Positions 20,347-29,196 of a stretch of 64,000 nt of DNA are shown piece after piece. The DNA is from Mucilaginibacter geliditolerans (lineage in GTDB: Bacteria > Bacteroidota > Bacteroidia > Sphingobacteriales > Sphingobacteriaceae). Location: contig NZ_JACHBY010000001.1 of the NCBI RefSeq assembly GCF_014200495.1, forward strand, positions 1,240,001 to 1,304,000, given 5' to 3'. Under the pieces are notes generated by a model. It made no database searches. It was given only the letters and a program-made list of their open reading frames with translations, and was not told the origin of the DNA. The number at the start of each line of letters is the position of its first letter. Positions within the stretch are counted from its first letter, which is position 1. Position numbers and translations under genes: made by a program.

Positions 20347-20726
20347 TGTACAATATAATCAGCGGCGATATCCAATATAATGTGCTATACCTGGTGTCCG
20401 GTACTCAAAGCGTAACTTATAATGGCACGATTTATAGCGAGGGTCAGACCTTTAGAGGAATAGCGGGCATCGACACCTATATGCCTGAAATCGGTGCGGC
20501 GGTCGTCGAAGTACTGGAGTTGGCTGGCGGAGCCATAGAGTACGCATTGAACCAATTGGATAGGCCCCGTTTTTCCGAAAAATTAATTTTCAGAGGTATG
20601 GCAATCGAGTTTGGGATCAACAAAATTGATGACAGGGATTATGGTGAGACGACTACCCTGACAGGCAGCGCAATTGAACTGGATACCGTAGCCTTTTCAT
20701 TTGCCATTACAGAAACAAGGCTATAA
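20346..20726 (+). CDS. Small module protein between the two spikes
   Basis: 126 residues; its ATG overlaps the upstream stop by one base (TAATG), so it is translationally coupled to spike copy 1. Residues about 14-46 are one copy of the same YNG module found in both spikes (VTYNGTIYSEGQTF). The C-terminal 65 residues are three imperfect repeats of about 22 residues starting G-G-A-I-E-Y, G-M-A-I-E-F and G-S-A-I-E-L, each probably a beta-hairpin of a fibrous stem. No known family. It could be a shaft or adaptor carrying the spike module, or a remnant of a third spike; the intact coupling and internal repeats favour a functional protein. Confidence 0.7.
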   Translation: MYNIISGDIQYNVLYLVSGTQSVTYNGTIYSEGQTFRGIAGIDTYMPEIGAAVVEVLELAGGAIEYALNQLDRPRFSEKLIFRGMAIEFGINKIDDRDYGETTTLTGSAIELDTVAFSFAITETRL

Positions 20727-20744
20727 TTTTAATTAAGAGCAATC

Positions 20745-22541
20745 ATGAGTGCAACCTATAATTGGACCTATACCGCCGGATCAACTATACCTGTAGATTT
20801 ACAGTTGAAGCTGGGGCCTTTGGCCATAGCGGATTCAGCGGACGATGTACGTCCTTCCAATGCCGTTTATATAGCTTTGTCCGGTAACGATCTGACGGGT
20901 AACGGCAGTCGGATATATCCTTTACGTACGATTACCGAAGCCTGCCGTAGGTTTCAGGCCTACAATTTTCTATTTATTATCGGTGCCGGTGTTTACCGTG
21001 AAGGGGAGATCAACGGTGGGCTGAATTTATTGGGCGACGGAGATGTGGTGATCGACGGCACAAACTTGTTTGGCAGTTTCCTGCTTTCTACCGACATCGG
21101 CTCCGCCAGTTATAATGTCCGTTTCAAAGGTTTTACTTATTTTAACGGTAATAATTATTCATCGGGTCATTTCAATAGCCAATTTGATGGGGTTGGCCCG
21201 GGTGGACCGGGCTTTAACTATAATAGTAATTATTTCAGAAAAAATGTGATGCTGAATACCAGCTTCTATTTTGACGGCCCCGGCGCGCAATATGCGATCA
21301 TTACCAACCTGATCGCCAATTCAACTTTCATCAGTTCGAATGTTGTTTTTACCGGCAATACCGACAATCAAAAATTGGGCGTCAACTCCTGTATATTTTA
21401 CAATTGCAATATCTATGTCGCCAGTATCCCCAATTATATCGATTATTGCCTGTTTTATCAGTGTAATTTCCGATTTGATACTTCAATAAGCACGCCTTTT
21501 CCCGCAACTTTTTATCCAAATGTACCACCGGGCTATACGGCCTATTCTAATATCGCCGATCTGCAGGCGGCTTGCGAAACCGCTTACGGAAGCGGGTCGG
21601 TCTTCGCCAATTGCCGGATGGAGGATCCCTTATTCAATAACCCCGCGATCAATGATTACAGCCTGTCCCTGGGAAGTCCGGCCAAGAACGCGGGGTATTT
21701 AGGTACATTTATTGGAGCGCGGTCTATTGCCTATGCTATAAAAGCGGCCTCGACTGCCTCAGACGGTAATTTTGATCTATCCAGCGGGGTGAATGTTAAC
21801 GTGATCGACAATTATATTTCGCTGGCTAATGCCACCCGTAACGGAAGTATAAAGACCAATGTGATCGTTAACCCTGGGGGCGGCCAGGTACGCAAGTTGC
21901 TGATCTATGGTTTTAATGCCGACCGTCAGGGACAATATGTCGATAGTATTGCTGATCTGGATACTACTTATAAGTATGCGGGAGATGTGCTTAATGCTCC
22001 CGCTCCTTACCTGGTAGAAACGGGTGCGCTAGTTTATAATAATGCGGTATTTCAGCCGGGTGACCGCCTGCTTACAGTAACGGGCTTAACAACTTTCAGT
22101 TCTGTCACCGGTGGCACGCTGAGAGAAATAGTTGAGGCTCCGCAGCGCCATACCATTATGGCCCGCTTTAGTAGCGGGGGTCCGGCCGTCGCTGCTGGTA
22201 CTGCGCTGGTAAGCGGTTACTGGTATTATGTAAACGCGGGAAGTATTAGCTATAATGGGATCACCTATAATGTAGGCACTTGTTTCAAGGCGGTAAACAC
22301 AGTTACCTTCAGCGGATCCGGTTCATTAATAATAGCGATGGGCAATGAAGCTTTTCAGCATTATGAACCCGGTATCCAGCCTACTTCTAACAACATGGAT
22401 GATAGCCGCTCAGGGGCCATTATCAGAGGCAATGGCGACCCTGCCTATGTTAGAGGAGGTTACGGTACAACAGAATTTCCGATCAACGCTATGTTTATCC
22501 AATTATATTATATTATCAATGTCAATAACCTCAAACCATAG
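20745..22541 (+). CDS. Right-handed beta-helix tail-spike-like protein, copy 2
   Basis: 598 residues, paralogue of the protein at 18556-20346 over its full length: same N-terminus (MSATYNWTY), same beta-helix entry (NAVYIALSGNDLTGNGSR), same cap (DPLFNNPAINDYSLSLGSPAKN), same two YNG modules and same C-terminus. Divergence is concentrated in the middle rungs and the first 25 residues, as expected if the two copies recognise different receptors or form a hetero-spike. The ATG lies 18 bp after the small module gene. It is the last gene of the operon; a hairpin with G/C-rich arms follows at 22736-22765. A duplicate chaperone or enzyme role is not supported by anything I see. Confidence 0.85.
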   Translation: MSATYNWTYTAGSTIPVDLQLKLGPLAIADSADDVRPSNAVYIALSGNDLTGNGSRIYPLRTITEACRRFQAYNFLFIIGAGVYREGEINGGLNLLGDGDVVIDGTNLFGSFLLSTDIGSASYNVRFKGFTYFNGNNYSSGHFNSQFDGVGPGGPGFNYNSNYFRKNVMLNTSFYFDGPGAQYAIITNLIANSTFISSNVVFTGNTDNQKLGVNSCIFYNCNIYVASIPNYIDYCLFYQCNFRFDTSISTPFPATFYPNVPPGYTAYSNIADLQAACETAYGSGSVFANCRMEDPLFNNPAINDYSLSLGSPAKNAGYLGTFIGARSIAYAIKAASTASDGNFDLSSGVNVNVIDNYISLANATRNGSIKTNVIVNPGGGQVRKLLIYGFNADRQGQYVDSIADLDTTYKYAGDVLNAPAPYLVETGALVYNNAVFQPGDRLLTVTGLTTFSSVTGGTLREIVEAPQRHTIMARFSSGGPAVAAGTALVSGYWYYVNAGSISYNGITYNVGTCFKAVNTVTFSGSGSLIIAMGNEAFQHYEPGIQPTSNNMDDSRSGAIIRGNGDPAYVRGGYGTTEFPINAMFIQLYYIINVNNLKP

Positions 22542-22735
22542 CACCGATGCATTTTGCAATCCAACGGTGAAAAAGATGGTTTCGAAAGTATAAATGAACC
22601 AGCGTCTTCCTTATCGCATATTGGCTCGATGTACCGTAAAAATCTATGTTTTTGACGGAAGGGAGCTTTGCCGCCCATCTAAGCGAATCGCCTTCACTTA
22701 TCTAGCAGATTAACAGACAATTAATATGCATAAAA

Positions 22736-22765
22736 AAAGGGGGAGGTTATCTTTTGATCCCCTTT
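22736..22765. terminator. Candidate terminator after the fibre operon
   Basis: Arms AAAGGGG (22736-22742) and CCCCTTT (22759-22765) pair perfectly over 7 bp with a 16-base loop. A second CCCCTTT directly follows. It stands about 195 bp after the last spike gene. There is no strong T-run on the plus strand, so it is only a moderate call; on the minus strand the left arm runs into TTTTTTT. Confidence 0.4.
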
Positions 22766-22771
22766 CCCCTT

Positions 22772-22797
22772 TGGTAGCGTAAGCAGGGACTCGAATC
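22772..22797 (-). other. tRNA 3'-end fragment, possible attachment site
   Basis: Read on the minus strand this gives TTCGAGT (T-loop consensus), then CCCTG (3' half of a T-stem), CTTACGC (3' half of an acceptor stem), T and ACCA. The 5' half of the T-stem is missing: the bases before the loop do not pair with CCCTG. A tRNA fragment that begins at the T-loop and runs to the 3' end is the usual scar left by integrases that use tRNA genes. The full gene and the other copy would be outside the window. Chance resemblance cannot be excluded. Confidence 0.4.
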
Positions 22798-23019
22798 AGA
22801 TTGAAATCTCAATTCTCAAAAATCTTGTCATTTTTTCTGCTTCTTGCAAGAAAAGAAGTCCCGCACTGAGTTAAGCTAAGATTTTGTTGTATTAAGTAAA
22901 ATAGATCGTTAAATTTGTATCATTCGCTGTTAAAGAGTATGTGAGTAGTTCTAAAAAGTCTCCATCATGATATTGATATATAGTTATTTGCGGAAAGGAT
23001 TAATCATCCTGCCATCATT

Positions 23020-24345
23020 TCAATTATTGTGATCATAAATGACCAAATGCGGATAGTCTACCCTTTCCAATTTGATATCCAAGCCGATACTGTTTAAATA
23101 CTTTCTTAGCACATCAATGGTAAAACCATTCGGTAAACTGGTAAAACGCTGATTTATGTTTACTGGAAAAGTAGTACCCGTACCATCTACAAATGGCGGT
23201 TCCTGATCATACATATCCGTAAGCCTGGCCGCCAGTTGTTTCCACGTTTGCCGCTGAGCAATCAACGATAATTGATAAAGGTGAAGTCCGATAGCAGTTG
23301 TATCTTTTGACGGCGCCGGGCTTTCATCGGAACGGATCTTTGTAATTACCCAACAATTGGTTTTACGATTTTCAACTTTTGCGCTAACGTTAAAAAAGAG
23401 ATTAACCTCCTTTACCATTACTGCATATAAGCTGTCACAATTGATTCTGTACCGGAAACTGAATTCATAACAATACAAATTTTCTTTCCGCCAAAGTTTA
23501 TATTTTTTCATTTTGACGCTATCTTCCCATTCCGCATGGTTAATGTGCGAAGGCACGTAATAAGTGGATGTATCTTTCGCATGGAATTCAATAAGTTTAT
23601 AATCCTTGGTTGAGAATACACTTTTCATATAGGCCGCCCAAATGATAGTGGTTTTCGGAATGTTCCAGCCAAAAAATCTGGTATGCTGCTGCATCGAATC
23701 AGGCAGCCATACCCCTCCTGTACCGATTTCATCTTTATCCTTTGTAAATATCGACCTGTAAATGAATTCTGAATCGGCTACCACTAACGGTTTCTCAAAA
23801 TCAAATGGCAAGTCCCTTTTCTGGTTTAACGAAGTCTGACCCGCTAAAAATTTATCAATGTTTGTTACCGTAATTTCATCATCTCCGGTAATAGCTTTTA
23901 CAAATCCGTTTTTATCAATCCAAACATTATGTGGTATCGCGGAATGCGGAAAAAACTTCTTCAGCGTGGTATCGCAGGATGAAAACAACAAATTGCTAAG
24001 TCCGGGATTAGATGCTAAAAACCCTTTAAGTTTATCCTTTGATTGGTCGGTAACGCAAATCACATGCATATGCTGCTTGTTTTTAGCCTGGATAGAATCG
24101 AGGTAGGGTAATTCCCGTATACAGGGAATGCACCAGGTAGCCCAAAAATTGATGATCAGCAACCCGTCCTTATATAAATGAGACGCATTTTGAGTGGAAC
24201 CGGCAGCGTTTTCAAGATTTCGAAATTCAAAATCGGGTATTTGGTCGCCTATTTTATACGTTTGACTAGCTGACGATTGTGCCATAACAGGTAAACCGGG
24301 TAAGGCCAGCAGCAGAATAATTATTATTGATCTTAAATTCATCAT
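23020..24345 (-). CDS. TlpA-like thioredoxin-fold periplasmic protein
   Basis: 441 residues with a signal peptide (cleavage after VMAQ, about residue 22). Residues about 30-165 form a TlpA/ResA-type thioredoxin domain with the redox motif W71-C-I-P-C75 in NFWATWCIPC. The remaining 275 residues are not thioredoxin; the last 45 (GFTIDVLRKYL, then VDYPHLVIYD) resemble the end of the DUF3738/TIGR03435 domain, a weak match. Such proteins reduce disulfides or handle thiols in the periplasm. It starts 17 bp after the SusD gene and ends the operon, so it probably serves the same uptake system, for example by opening disulfide-linked peptide substrates; that role is inferred. Confidence 0.85.
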   Translation of the reverse strand: MMNLRSIIIILLLALPGLPVMAQSSASQTYKIGDQIPDFEFRNLENAAGSTQNASHLYKDGLLIINFWATWCIPCIRELPYLDSIQAKNKQHMHVICVTDQSKDKLKGFLASNPGLSNLLFSSCDTTLKKFFPHSAIPHNVWIDKNGFVKAITGDDEITVTNIDKFLAGQTSLNQKRDLPFDFEKPLVVADSEFIYRSIFTKDKDEIGTGGVWLPDSMQQHTRFFGWNIPKTTIIWAAYMKSVFSTKDYKLIEFHAKDTSTYYVPSHINHAEWEDSVKMKKYKLWRKENLYCYEFSFRYRINCDSLYAVMVKEVNLFFNVSAKVENRKTNCWVITKIRSDESPAPSKDTTAIGLHLYQLSLIAQRQTWKQLAARLTDMYDQEPPFVDGTGTTFPVNINQRFTSLPNGFTIDVLRKYLNSIGLDIKLERVDYPHLVIYDHNN

Positions 24346-24362
24346 TATTTTTTTATCGTTAT

Positions 24363-25724
24363 TTAATAACCGGGATTCTGAACCAAAGCGTGGTCATAGG
24401 TTAATTCGCGTAAAGGAATGGGCCACAGGTCCGCGTTGGTCGACCATGTCGCTTTTTCCTTTTCCATTACCATATTTAATAGTCCTGTTCTTTTCAAATC
24501 ACAAAACCGACTTCCCCATTCACCGAATAATTCTAACCTTCGCTCCTGCATAATTGCTGCCAGCATCGTAATTTGGGTGACCGCAGTGGTATTGGTTAAT
24601 CCCGCTCTAACCCTAATTTTATTTACATCCTCGGCAGCACTTCCGCTGCCAGTAATTTTACCTAATTCCGCGCGTGCTTCAGCTCTGACCAAATATTGTT
24701 CGGCCAGACGTAATACCGTCAGGTATTCAGGACTCGAGGTATTGAGTTGTGTATTTTTATATTTATTATAAAAATAATAGGCTGTACTATCTGTGCCGTT
24801 TGGCACAAAACTGGTTCCGATCCAGTATTCTTTTCTCAGATCACCGGCTTCGAATGCAGTCCACATGGAGCTAGAGACGATGTAAAGTGGCAAACTATTG
24901 GGGTCCGGCACAAGTTGGGCAGCGCTATACACATATCCGTATTGATTCCAAACCTGCAAAATGGCTTCATTATTATTACTGAGGAACACCGTTGCCGGTG
25001 AGCTTTCCAGCGCATATAGTCCGCTGTTAATTACACCTGAAGCCTCTGTTTCTGCTCCCGTCCAATTGTGTTGAAAAAGATAGACCTGCGACAAGAGTGC
25101 CGCGGCTGCCCAATTATTGGCCCGCACCCTGCCTCCCCCCTGGTAATTGGCGGTTAATCCCTGCTTCGCATCGGTGAGGTCTTTGATGATTTGCTGAATA
25201 ACTAAACTCATATCCGCACGGGAAGCGACTGCGTTAACATTTACATCTGTTGTGAGCAAAAGCGGGACATTTCCGTAGGCATTAATCAATTTAAAATAAA
25301 TGAATGCCCTGATAAATTTTGCTTCATTGGTTATCTGCTGAACAATTGCCTGGGGCAGTTTTCCTGATGCAGGTACTTGCGCAATCAGATCATTACATTC
25401 ATAAATCAGCTGATACATGTACTGCCATGCCACTAAATCAGTTGAGTTATCCGGCGAAATTTTGCTGTGATAAAACTCCAAATCTTGCGGTGACACATCT
25501 GTAAAACTTAAGTTATCAGTATATAAATCCGACATGACTGAATAATTCACGTCTATATTTCTGTCAAGCTCACCATAAATAGTTCCCAAAGCCGCCAAAG
25601 CTGAAGTGGTGTCCACAAACACCTTGTCTGTAGTCAGCTGATTTTGAGGACTGCTAACTTCTATTATTTTCTTGCAGCTTTGAAAAGCCGCGGCGCAAAC
25701 GATGATCAGTATTATTTTTTTCAT
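24363..25724 (-). CDS. SusD/RagB-family outer-membrane lipoprotein
   Basis: 453 residues. The N-terminus has a lipobox ending in Cys16 (AAFQSCKK), so it is an outer-membrane lipoprotein. The rest follows the SusD pattern of TPR-like helices: ALGTIYGELDRN near the start, AKFIRAFIYFKLINAYGNVPLL in the middle, and the C-terminal ERRLELFGEWGSRFCDLKRTG followed by WPIPLREL. SusD proteins form the lid of a SusC pore and bind the nutrient. It lies 10 bp after the SusC gene, in the standard order. No glycoside hydrolase or peptidase is encoded nearby, so the substrate cannot be predicted. Confidence 0.95.
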   Translation of the reverse strand: MKKIILIIVCAAAFQSCKKIIEVSSPQNQLTTDKVFVDTTSALAALGTIYGELDRNIDVNYSVMSDLYTDNLSFTDVSPQDLEFYHSKISPDNSTDLVAWQYMYQLIYECNDLIAQVPASGKLPQAIVQQITNEAKFIRAFIYFKLINAYGNVPLLLTTDVNVNAVASRADMSLVIQQIIKDLTDAKQGLTANYQGGGRVRANNWAAAALLSQVYLFQHNWTGAETEASGVINSGLYALESSPATVFLSNNNEAILQVWNQYGYVYSAAQLVPDPNSLPLYIVSSSMWTAFEAGDLRKEYWIGTSFVPNGTDSTAYYFYNKYKNTQLNTSSPEYLTVLRLAEQYLVRAEARAELGKITGSGSAAEDVNKIRVRAGLTNTTAVTQITMLAAIMQERRLELFGEWGSRFCDLKRTGLLNMVMEKEKATWSTNADLWPIPLRELTYDHALVQNPGY

Positions 25725-25734
25725 GATTTTTAGA

Positions 25735-28700
25735 TTAAAGGGTTATCTGAACGCCTACGACGATTGTTCTTAGCGGCGGCACACCATTGATTCCGCTTTC
25801 AGGATCATATAGCGCTGTATTTCGGTTCCATAAAGTCATCAGGTTTTCACCCTGCGCATAAATTCTTAGTCGCTCCATTTTCTTTGACCGGGTCCAGTCC
25901 CGGGGAAAAGTGTAAGAAAGCGATGCCGTCTTTATTCTTAAATAAGAAGCGTTGAAGAAGTTCGCCGTTGAAGAGGGATAATTGTAATCTGTATTAATAG
26001 TCGTTGCCTTGGGTACATTGGTAACATCACCAGGATGTTGCCACCTTTTGTTAATGAATTCAAAATTGTTCATCAACTGTCCCGGTGCGCTCTGCAATCC
26101 ACCGGGCAAACCGTGTTTTGCAAATTGCATAAACAGGTCAAACTGAAAATCTTTATAAGTAAATGAATTATTCATTCCGCCGTAAAAAGCCGGATTGAGA
26201 TTAATTGAACCTAGGAAATAACTGTTAAACGGCGGGTTTGAACTTGTTCCGCCGCCTTTAACCTGATAAATATCAGCACCGGATTGAGGGTCGACCCCCA
26301 GGAACTTAAAACCATAATACCTTAAAATACTTTGACCGATTACATCTGTATTTGCATAAGGAGAATTACTAAGGCCCGGGAAGCTTTTTAAAAAATTTGT
26401 ACTGGTGGTAAAATTGAAACTGGTTGACCAGCTAAACGCCTTCGATTGCATATTTTTAGACGTTAACTCAAATTCCCATCCCTGATTTTGTATGACTGCC
26501 GGTAAATTAGCTTCATAACCATCAAAACCGGTTATATACGGTAATGAGTAACTTACCAGTTGATCACTGCTTCGATCTACAAAATAATTAATGGTAATCA
26601 TCAACCTGTCCTTAGCTATACCAGCATCAAAACCGGCATTCAATTTTTTAGTCGATTCCCAGTGAAGATCTGCGTTCGTAATCCTGGTGGGTATGAGCCC
26701 TGGTAAGTTCTGATAAGTTATGCCCGACGAGCCATAAGTGGAGAGATATTGATAATCGGGGATCTGGTCATTTCCTGTTATCCCGTAGCTTAACCGAAGT
26801 TTGCCAAAACTGAGCCAGCTGATATCATTCTTTATCCAGCTTTCGTTGCTGAATAGCCAGGCTAAACCTACAGCACCAAAGTTACCGTACTGATGACCCG
26901 GTCCGAATCGTGATGATCCATCCCGGCGCACACTGCCATTAATAATATATTTGTCATCCCAATTGTAAGTGACCCTGCCGAAAACGGAAGCATATTTATA
27001 TTCCAAATAAGTATTTGAAGGCTGAATAGTTGCAGCTGATGATAAATTTTGCAACTCATTGTCGCTGTTAAAATTGGTCGCGTAGATCAGTTCACCATTC
27101 GTTTCTGTTTTTTGGTAAGTCCCGCCGACCAGCACATTTAAACTGGATTTGTTTAGCTTCAATGAGTAATTTAACTGCGGCTCAATGATCACTGATTTAC
27201 TCGTATTGTCACCGAAATAACTGTTGCTTAACGGCTCATAACTGTTTGGATCTTGCGCATAGCCAGGGTTGACCATGACCTGTTTCATTTCCAGATTATT
27301 CAGGCCTGCACTTGCTTTGATTTGTAAACCGGGTAAAATATTATAGCTGACCAGGGCATTTATAAGAACATTGCTGGTTTGAACATTGGTGGTGTTCTGG
27401 CTATTAGCCACCGGATTATTGCCATTTAAGAAATTATAGCTGCCGTCCTGGTTGTAAATCGGGAAATTGGGCGGCAATAAAATATCACCGGACAGGGAAA
27501 TTGCCGGATTTACCAATTGATTGCTATCCTGTGTATATGATGAACTCATAGAGATATTGAACCTCCGGTCAGCCGAAGTGTACTGAACGCTCATATGCAT
27601 CCCACCGCGCGCATATTTATTTTCACCGGGTAATACAGTACTCTCCACACGGTAGTTAGCACCTAAAGTAAAACTGGTTTGTTCGTCTCCGCCGGAAACA
27701 CTGGCCTGCAGATTGGTTAAGTGGCCCGTACCTCCCAGCATATACTCTGCCCAGTCGGTTGACTTCGCTTGGCTCCAAACGGTAAGGTCGGGCGCATAGT
27801 TCTGAGAATTAGGATCTGATGAGGGAATTAACCCATCATTCTTAAACGCTTCTTGTCCTATCGCCAGGTAATCCTTTAAATTAAGCAGTTTGGGCAGGTC
27901 TGCAACCTGCGAAATACCGCTGGATAAAGTCACATCTGTTTTGACCCCTCCTTTTTTTCCTTTCTTCGTTGTGATCAGTACAACGCCATTTGCACCCCGG
28001 CTGCCGTATATCGCAGTCGCGTCGGCATCCTTTAAAATGCTGATGCTTTCAATATCCTCGGGGTTTAAAGAATTAAAGGGACTTATCGCTCCATTAATAC
28101 CACTGGCAAGCTGACCCAGCGCCATTGAAGAAGATACGAACGGGACACCATCGATGACATAAAAAGGATCTGTTCCCGCAGCTAACGATCCCGGGCCCCT
28201 GATCTGTATACTAACGTCTCCCCCGGCCAAACCATTATTGGTTTGAACATACACGCCTGCAGCCCGCCCGGAAAGCGCTGATAAAACATTGGTCACCGGT
28301 TGGTTTTCGATCTCTTTTGCAGTGACCACAGAAATGCTGCCCGTATTTAGCTTTTTTGTTGCCGTCCCATAACCTATTACCTGTACTTCATTTAAAGAAT
28401 TGGCATCCGCTTTTAATTGAATAGTTATGAATTGAGTTCGGTTAATGTTGTAAGGTGATTCTGCTGTCTGATAGCCTACATAACTTACATAAAGCATTCC
28501 GGTATCCGGCACTTGGGTCAGTGTAAAATGGCCTTCACCGTCCGTAATTACGCCATTATAGCCTGACTTCAATTTAACCGAAGCACCAGAAAGAGGTTTT
28601 CCTTGTTCGTCCAGGACTTTTCCTTCGATCTGTGTTGGTTTACGTGACGGCGTAGATTGCTTTAACTGTCTTTCTATTTGGCTGATCACAATATCCTCAC

Positions 28701-29022
28701 CGATTATACGGTAAGTTAACGCGTACGGCTTAAGCAGTTCATCTAAAACTTTTTTTAAATGTTCATTCTTCGCATGAATACTTACTTTACTTTCAAACAG
28801 CTGTTTTGAACTCCCATAGATAATCGGCACCGAAGCGGCTCGAGCTACCTGATCGAGCGCTTCTTTAAGACTTTGGTTCTCAATTGCAATACTGATTCGC
28901 TTATCCAGAATCTGTTCATTACTTTTTGTTGCAGCATAAACAGGAAAGGTAACTCCCAGCATACAGGCCAGCAAAAGGTATATTGGGAGAAATCTTTTTA
29001 AAATCATTAAAAGTTTAAGCAT
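25735..29022 (-). CDS. SusC/RagA-family TonB-dependent transporter with STN domain
   Basis: I start at the ATG at 29022 (1095 residues); the frame is open to a TTG at 29058, but the signal peptide (MILKRFLPIYLLLACMLGV and on to VYA) begins only after 29022. Order of domains: STN domain (about 40-100), CarboxypepD-regulatory-like domain (IEGKVLDEQGKPLSGASVKL), TonB plug (LNEVQVIGYGTATKK, then FYVIDGVPF), and a 22-strand-type barrel to the C-terminus (VVGVQITL). The STN domain is the part that signals substrate occupancy to a FecR anti-sigma factor, and a FecR and an ECF sigma gene sit directly upstream. With the SusD it forms a nutrient import complex in the outer membrane. Confidence 0.95.
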   Translation of the reverse strand: MLKLLMILKRFLPIYLLLACMLGVTFPVYAATKSNEQILDKRISIAIENQSLKEALDQVARAASVPIIYGSSKQLFESKVSIHAKNEHLKKVLDELLKPYALTYRIIGEDIVISQIERQLKQSTPSRKPTQIEGKVLDEQGKPLSGASVKLKSGYNGVITDGEGHFTLTQVPDTGMLYVSYVGYQTAESPYNINRTQFITIQLKADANSLNEVQVIGYGTATKKLNTGSISVVTAKEIENQPVTNVLSALSGRAAGVYVQTNNGLAGGDVSIQIRGPGSLAAGTDPFYVIDGVPFVSSSMALGQLASGINGAISPFNSLNPEDIESISILKDADATAIYGSRGANGVVLITTKKGKKGGVKTDVTLSSGISQVADLPKLLNLKDYLAIGQEAFKNDGLIPSSDPNSQNYAPDLTVWSQAKSTDWAEYMLGGTGHLTNLQASVSGGDEQTSFTLGANYRVESTVLPGENKYARGGMHMSVQYTSADRRFNISMSSSYTQDSNQLVNPAISLSGDILLPPNFPIYNQDGSYNFLNGNNPVANSQNTTNVQTSNVLINALVSYNILPGLQIKASAGLNNLEMKQVMVNPGYAQDPNSYEPLSNSYFGDNTSKSVIIEPQLNYSLKLNKSSLNVLVGGTYQKTETNGELIYATNFNSDNELQNLSSAATIQPSNTYLEYKYASVFGRVTYNWDDKYIINGSVRRDGSSRFGPGHQYGNFGAVGLAWLFSNESWIKNDISWLSFGKLRLSYGITGNDQIPDYQYLSTYGSSGITYQNLPGLIPTRITNADLHWESTKKLNAGFDAGIAKDRLMITINYFVDRSSDQLVSYSLPYITGFDGYEANLPAVIQNQGWEFELTSKNMQSKAFSWSTSFNFTTSTNFLKSFPGLSNSPYANTDVIGQSILRYYGFKFLGVDPQSGADIYQVKGGGTSSNPPFNSYFLGSINLNPAFYGGMNNSFTYKDFQFDLFMQFAKHGLPGGLQSAPGQLMNNFEFINKRWQHPGDVTNVPKATTINTDYNYPSSTANFFNASYLRIKTASLSYTFPRDWTRSKKMERLRIYAQGENLMTLWNRNTALYDPESGINGVPPLRTIVVGVQITL

Positions 29023-29196
29023 ATGGTGATTAATTAAGAGTTTGAAAAGGGCCTGCAAAACCGAAAAGTATAGGCAATACTATCCTCTTAAAGCAATTCT
29101 GGCTTTTATTGCAGTCGTTATTAATTCTAAAATTTCAGGAAAATTGGCGCCGGCGTACGATAATACGCTAACCCAGCTGCCGGTTCATTTCAACTA

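Larger units (their letters stand above)
22542..23019. other. Gene-free interval at the end of the fibre operon
   Basis: No ORF here has support. It holds a G/C-armed hairpin (22736-22765) and a fragment resembling the 3' end of a tRNA gene on the minus strand (22772-22797). The right part, next to the end of the TlpA-like gene, is AT-rich; only a 5-bp stem (AGGAT/ATCCT) is seen there, too weak to call a terminator. Confidence 0.6.

Noticed and set aside
22590..22710. Short ORF of 38 residues after the last spike gene
   Set aside because: No homology recognised and no ribosome binding or coupling signal.
22772..22797. Complete tRNA gene
   Set aside because: Only the T-loop to 3' end is present; no D-arm, anticodon arm or 5' acceptor can be found beside it.
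29023..29058. TTG start for the SusC gene
   Set aside because: It adds 12 residues before the signal peptide; the ATG at 29022 is better.
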